A stretch of DNA of 64,000 nt, from NCBI RefSeq assembly GCF_021462225.1, contig NC_061813.1, forward strand, positions 18,190,442 through 18,254,441, in the 5' to 3' direction. This DNA comes from Girardinichthys multiradiatus (lineage: Eukaryota > Chordata > Actinopteri > Cyprinodontiformes > Goodeidae). The translations under genes were made by a program, and so were the position numbers. Below the pieces are notes generated by a model. The model saw only the letters and a list, made by a program, of their open reading frames with translations. It was not told the origin of the DNA and did no database searches. Shown piece after piece: positions 60,286-64,000 of the stretch (within the stretch, counting starts at the first letter, position 1; each line of letters opens with the position of its first letter).

Positions 60286-61060
60286 ATTGGTCCCCAACCA
60301 AAATAGCAGGAGGTCCACTACCTCCATCACCCAAACACTTTGGGCTCCGAACATTTTAAATCAACTGAAAATATTTTTCTTTCATTTTTATTTAACATTT
60401 AATTAACAATGGAGTTTTAGTTTTTTTGAATACTGATCAATTATTCATTTGTCCATGAAATCATCTGCTGAACAGAAAACTGCAATCCAATTTAAGAACC
60501 AATAATAAATGTACTTTGAATGGCACAGCAGTGCTGGGTCTGAACATTTTGGTATAACAGTTCTGCTCTCCTAGTTGTGTTAGTGGCAGGCATGGCAATT
60601 TGCTTAACCTGTTCATTAAGTTGTTGTCCTTTTCCTTCTTAAAGTGTTTCTGCCACAGCTTCCATGGACTGTTTGATCATTTCCAAGTCAGTGAAAGGCT
60701 TTTTGTGTGTCCACTGTACTCACAGTAAACACTTGTATCCTTGCTGTTGTGCTGTGAGAGACTGTGTTATCAGTCGTGTAGCTTACTCATACTGTCTTCT
60801 CAGTTCTACTCATACTGTCTTCTCAAGCTAATAGCTTTGGTTGAAGTTCTCATGTTTGATTTCAGAATGCCTCTTTTCCACTCTTTACAAGTTCAACTGA
60901 TTCAGAACATTTAAGACAGACTGGCCTTACACACAACAGAAGTTTAAAGGAAAGCGTATGCTTCTGTCCATTCATTTCTAAATATCCGATTTTCATAGTC
61001 CACTTTACATATTTTAGACAAAGGCATCTTCTTCTACTTACTCATCTGTGCATCACAGAG
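60286..61060 (-). pseudogene. hAT-type transposase remnant (BED-finger, ZBED5/EPM2AIP1-like group)
   Basis: The left edge CATTGGTCCCCAACC (about 60284-60298) matches the CAGTGGTCCCCAACC terminal repeat of fish hAT elements. On the minus strand a RPVCLKCSESVELVKSGK piece (about 60880-60930) corresponds to a BED-type zinc-finger region. It is followed by a QWTHKKPFTDLEMIKQSMEA piece (about 60655-60715), one stop, then EQVKQIAMPATNTTRRAELL (about 60555-60620), the conserved start of the transposase body. The catalytic RNase H-like core and the dimerisation domain are missing, replaced by about 230 bp of AT-rich DNA up to the terminal repeat. This is an internally deleted, decayed copy. The finger's downstream His residues are not seen. 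Confidence 0.6.
60786..60827 (+). repeat. Short tandem duplication
   Basis: TACTCATACTGTCTTCTCA occurs twice with a 4-5 base spacer, inside the hAT remnant. Confidence 0.85.
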
Positions 61061-61524
61061 TCATTGTACTGTGAGCTTTTGGGTGTATCAGTGATGGACG
61101 CTGAGCAGAGAGCTGGTGAACCACTTGGTGACATAGTGTGGTCATAATCGTTTTCACAATCGTTTTCAAACATCCCTCTTCCAAACCTTGGAACCATATG
61201 TTAAGCAACAGGTTACAAATGTCAGTCTAATCATGGATTGTTTCAAGTTCAATAAACAGGTTAGCAGTGTTTTGCAGAAAAGCTTTCTTACACTAGGTTG
61301 CTAAAATGAAACCGGTCTTGAGAAAACATAACCTGGACATAATAATGAATGCTTTTATCACAACTTGATGCCTCTCTTTAATGCATTCAGCTCATTCAGA
61401 ATGGTGTTTCTCTTCTTTTAACAGTACACGCGAACACAAATATATTTCACATGTTCTGTCTACAATCCATTGGCTGCCTGTGTGCCAAATAACTGATTTT
61501 AAAATCCTTCTCTTGGCTTTTAAA

Positions 61525-62375
61525 GGGGACCTTTCATGCAAAATTCACTTTTTGATCGTTTTTATACTTTCATTTGGGTCTCTAAAATTTCTAAAAACAG
61601 TCCAAACGGCAAAAAAAACAACAACACACATTCAGACGTTTTTTAGCTATAAATTTATGTTTTATTTTTTCTAGAAAATGTGCAGCTTCAAAAGCTGTGT
61701 AATTGTGACATCACAATTACACTGACTGGTCCCTCCCCTGACTAGTAACAGAAGCGTGGCTCCACCCACTTAATTTTCAGTAGAGGATCACGTCTCACCT
61801 GGTGGTTTTACCTTAAACGTGCTTTACAATTGCAGATATTCTGTTGTTGGCTGCAAAGACCCACATGTGTCCATGCACATTCTCCTGCTGTCGAATAAAA
61901 GCGATTCATGGCTTCGTTTTATTTTTGAGGGCAATGTTCCAGTCACATTGCTGAAGATAGTACTAGTTTGTGAAAATCACTTCGTCACGGATTGTTTTGA
62001 GAACTCATATCAGTACATACCAGGATTTGGAGAAAGACTTAGAATGAAGAAAATTTCAGTCCCTACTGTTCGTGGCAAATCTACAGATGACAGAAATGTA
62101 AGTACTTATTGTTGTGTCTTGTAAGCTTCGGTTTTGTCTTCACTTGTACGATGTGCTGGTTGGGGGCACGGCCAGATACACCTAATTTGCATTAAAGTGA
62201 CAGAGCCCTGAAACAGCTCATTCTGAAAGGAGCTCAAAAAAGGGGGAACTAAGGAGGTGAAATGTTATTATCTAAAAATAATTTTGTGCAAAAAATGTAA
62301 TTAACATTTTGTATAGCCCATAGACCTATCCAAAATGGTTTAAAAGGAAGTATAATAGGTATAAGTATAATCACC
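61525..62375 (+). mobile_element. Insert encoding a THAP domain, possible P-element-like transposon fragment
   Basis: This 851-bp unit interrupts the L2-type ORF between duplicated TTTAAA (61519-61524 and 62376-62381), so its edges are defined by the host LINE. It starts GGGGACCTTTCATGCAAAAT and ends AATAGGTATAAGTATAATCA plus CC. The two ends are only weakly inverted. Within it lies one THAP-coding segment with a good splice donor. THAP domains are found in P-element/THAP9-type transposases and in many host genes. No transposase catalytic region is present, so it would be non-autonomous. Confidence 0.6.
61830..62097 (+). pseudogene. THAP zinc-finger exon remnant
   Basis: The open frame reads CRYSVVGCKDPHV near its start, SWLRFIFEGNVP in the middle, VCENHFVTDCFENSYQYIPG, and SVPTVRGKST at the end. 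This is the THAP layout (C2CH zinc ligands, a central Trp, and the HFxxxCF and final P-T signatures). The later CENH ligands are present. The Cys expected in the C-S-V-V-G-C segment is Tyr here (RYSVVGC), so zinc binding is probably lost unless the upstream Cys substitutes. The frame has no in-frame ATG nearby. It is followed directly by a classic donor AAT/GTAAGT at 62098. It could be an exon of a P/THAP9-like transposase or a captured host THAP exon. Confidence 0.6.
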
Positions 62376-62843
62376 TTTAAATGCCTTAATGGTATTCCTT
62401 CTCCGTACCTGCCTGACCAGCCTCAGCCTTATGTTTCACCACAGTCCCTTAGAACAGCTGACCAACTTAAGGTGGTTGTACCAAAAACTCGGCGGAAGCT
62501 CAAAGGAGATCGGGGCCTTTTCAGTCATGGTTCCAGAATTCCGGAATAAGTTGCTATTAAATATTCGACAGGTTACTTCTCTTGCTGTTTTTAAGTTATT
62601 TTCAATAACGTATAAAAAAGTTTGAGTTGGTTCGTTTATTTTATTTTAGCCATTTCAGTCTTCATATAATGTTTTTATTTATTTTTATTGTTTTTCTTTC
62701 CATTTTATTATTATTTATATTCTGGTTTGATCTGTTTTAGTAGTGTACAGCATTTTAGTTAAACAAATAGTTTTTTTAAATGTGCTTTATAACTAAAATG
62801 GATTTGGATTTGGACCTCATTTTAAATGTAAACTAAACAAACA

Positions 62844-62886
62844 GGATGATTGTAGATTTCAGGAGAAACAGGAATATGTCAAACAC
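62844..62886 (+). repeat. Isolated fragment of the Rex1-like LINE ORF
   Basis: GATGATTGTAGATTTCAGGA followed by GAAACAGGAATATGTCAAAC matches 56652-56693 of the LINE with few substitutions (MIVDF-K/R-RNRN segment). It sits alone between the L2-type tail and the Tc1 sequence. Confidence 0.65.
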
Positions 62887-63133
62887 TGTTTTATTATGGT
62901 GGTTTATTGGTGTGTTTCAGGATGATGTGCAGTGATAGTTTCCCCCCACCAAAAATGTTTGCATAAAGGCCAAAACATTAAAAGGGGTAAAATGCATAAA
63001 CTTTACTTGTCACACTGAAGAATTACATTTTCTTTTCCTTAACGTTAGAATGACTTGATACTTTGTGGTGGTCTATCGCAAAAATCGAAATAAAATACAT
63101 TGAGGTTTGCAGTTGTAACATTGTAACTGTGAA

Positions 63134-63921
63134 TGTCATAGTGTTATGAATTGATCTGACCCACATGCAGTAAATGCTCAAGGGAAACAAGGAAGTGTTT
63201 AACAGATTTTATTGAAATAGCAGGAACAAGCACGGTCCTGACAAAGTAAGCAAAGCTGTAAGAAAGGAAGCACAAGGTAAGTAAAGACAGTAAGCTAAAT
63301 TGAAAATGAATTGTGTTCTGTCTCTTACTAGGTTGTTGTTGGTAAACCGCCAGGAGGAGAGGGAGTCGGGTGGAGAAAACCACGTGGAACTATTGAGGTG
63401 AGTTTAGCAATGATACTTAGTTCATTGGTCGATAGCAGTCTTTGAAGAACTGTGTGGGGAGCACCGGAGGAGCGGTGGAGGGTGGACAGGTCTCGTAGAG
63501 GAAGGATCGCAGATCAAAGCTAGGAAATAGCCAGCTGAAGTAAATCCAGTAGTACAGTGTTAGCGAGGCACTTGGTAGTTGATTCATCCATGGGAAACTT
63601 GGAACGAGGAACACATAGGCAAAGTCCGTCGGTGGTCGGCCTGGGCAACATCCAGGTAGTCACCGAACAGTTACTAGAAAAGACAAAGATAAGTTAACAG
63701 AGGTCGAGGCAAACAATACGAGAGGTGGCTCTGAGGTCGGCTTGAGTAACTACCACTGAAGGCTAACACTTGAGCGCTGATATGCTGGCTGCATCCTGCT
63801 TAAATACTCCAGGACTCATCATTGGTGAATGAAAACACCTGTCTCACCGCTCATGCTCTCCAGCGCCCTCTAGAAAACAAACACTGACAAAACAAAACAC
63901 AGAAAAACTCCAACCCCGACA
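63134..63921 (-). mobile_element. Solo LTR with intact ends and 5-bp target duplication (gypsy-like)
   Basis: The 788-bp unit has TGTC...GACA ends and is flanked by GTGAA at 63129-63133 and 63922-63926. Removing it rejoins two parts of the Tc1 3' region. On the minus strand it has a TATTTAAG-type promoter box (about 63800) and AATAAA (about 63207), in LTR order. It shares sequence blocks with the LTR at 29099-29862. The internal region is absent, consistent with recombination between two LTRs. A minus-strand frame inside it (63417-63614) is not a gene. Confidence 0.85.
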
Positions 63922-64000
63922 GTGAAAAGTTTCAATGGGCATATACTGTATACTCTTGCAAGGCACTGTATATCAATGAACCATCCAGGTCTTTCATTAC

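Larger units (their letters stand above)
61340..62815 (+). pseudogene. L2/Maui-type LINE 3' end, split by an insertion
   Basis: The first piece (61340-61524) encodes the end of a non-LTR ORF with QLIQNGVSLLLTVHA and, after a frameshift, ISHVLSTIHWLPV...DFKILLLAFK, the H-W-L-P-V and F-K-I-L-L-L-x-F-K signature. The frame resumes after the insert at 62376 with FKCLNGIPSPYLPDQPQPYV and LRTADQLKVVVPKTR, then decays through stops. A T-rich 3' UTR follows and the element ends near 62815 with a GGATTTGGATTTGGAC tail. Only the C-terminal part is present, as in most 5'-truncated LINEs. Confidence 0.75.
59705..63974 (-). mobile_element. Tc1-like ends flanking a nested mosaic of other elements
   Basis: The left part (59710-59965) starts with AGAGTGCCTTGCAAAATTAC and contains the 3' subterminal region and the C-terminal non-coding complement (TTCAGTCCCCCTGAGTAGAG, TGCAGTTGCAGCTGCAAG). 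The right parts, 62915-63133 (ATGATGTGCAGTGATAGTTT, AAAGGCCAAAACATTAAAAG, TTTGTGGTGGTCTATCGC) and 63922-63974 (ATACTCTTGCAAGGCACTG), belong to the same family and strand and end in the matching terminal repeat. Between them lie a SINE, a hAT remnant, an L2-type LINE with an insert, and a solo LTR. The simplest reading is one Tc1 copy torn apart by later insertions; two separate partial copies remain possible. Confidence 0.62.

Noticed and set aside
61819..61832. Start codon for the THAP segment
   Set aside because: The frame opens with GTG and no in-frame ATG is nearby, so it is treated as part of an exon rather than a complete gene.
63417..63614. Minus-strand frame as a gene
   Set aside because: It lies wholly inside the solo LTR with defined ends and target duplication.

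Overview
This window looks like vertebrate, most likely teleost (spiny-rayed fish), nuclear DNA. It is AT-rich and carries CA/GT and TA microsatellites, many Tc1-like DNA transposons, tRNA-derived SINEs, a Rex1/Babar-type LINE, RTE and L2-type LINE fragments, a hAT remnant and gypsy-like solo LTRs. I find no convincing protein-coding host gene, rRNA, tRNA gene or CRISPR array. Open frames outside the transposons are short and look random, apart from one weak candidate exon at 52036-52169 (minus).

Layout. 0-2.7 kb: a V-SINE/Mermaid-like SINE, a Tc1-like transposon with 31-bp terminal repeats (635-1900), and a decayed LINE reverse-transcriptase fragment. 2.7-27 kb: mostly unique DNA with microsatellites, one small Tc1 deletion derivative (6415-6742), a 459-bp near-perfect palindrome around TA tracts (15012-15470), and a few blocks that look like conserved non-coding sequence. 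27-38.6 kb: a second Tc1 deletion derivative, two LTR-like units, a second copy of the first Tc1 family (33051-34319) nested in a tRNA-derived SINE, an RTE/Rex3-like fragment, and an old Tc1 copy invaded by another SINE. 40.3-41.9 kb: a minus-strand Tc1 split by a SINE. 45.7-50.6 kb: two more copies of that Tc1 group. 54.07-57.29 kb: a nearly full-length Rex1-like LINE disabled by two stops and one frameshift. 59.7-64 kb: a nested mosaic in which ends of one Tc1-type element flank a SINE, a hAT remnant, an L2-type LINE end split by an insert encoding a THAP domain, and an intact-ended solo LTR.

These sequences do not form a pathway. The window is best read as a gene desert or long intron with a layered record of insertions. 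Two copies of one Tc1 family (spacing DD36E) are the least decayed DNA transposons and carry different lesions. All family names come from reading motifs and remembered repeat families; none was checked by alignment or database search. The regulatory calls are low-confidence candidates.
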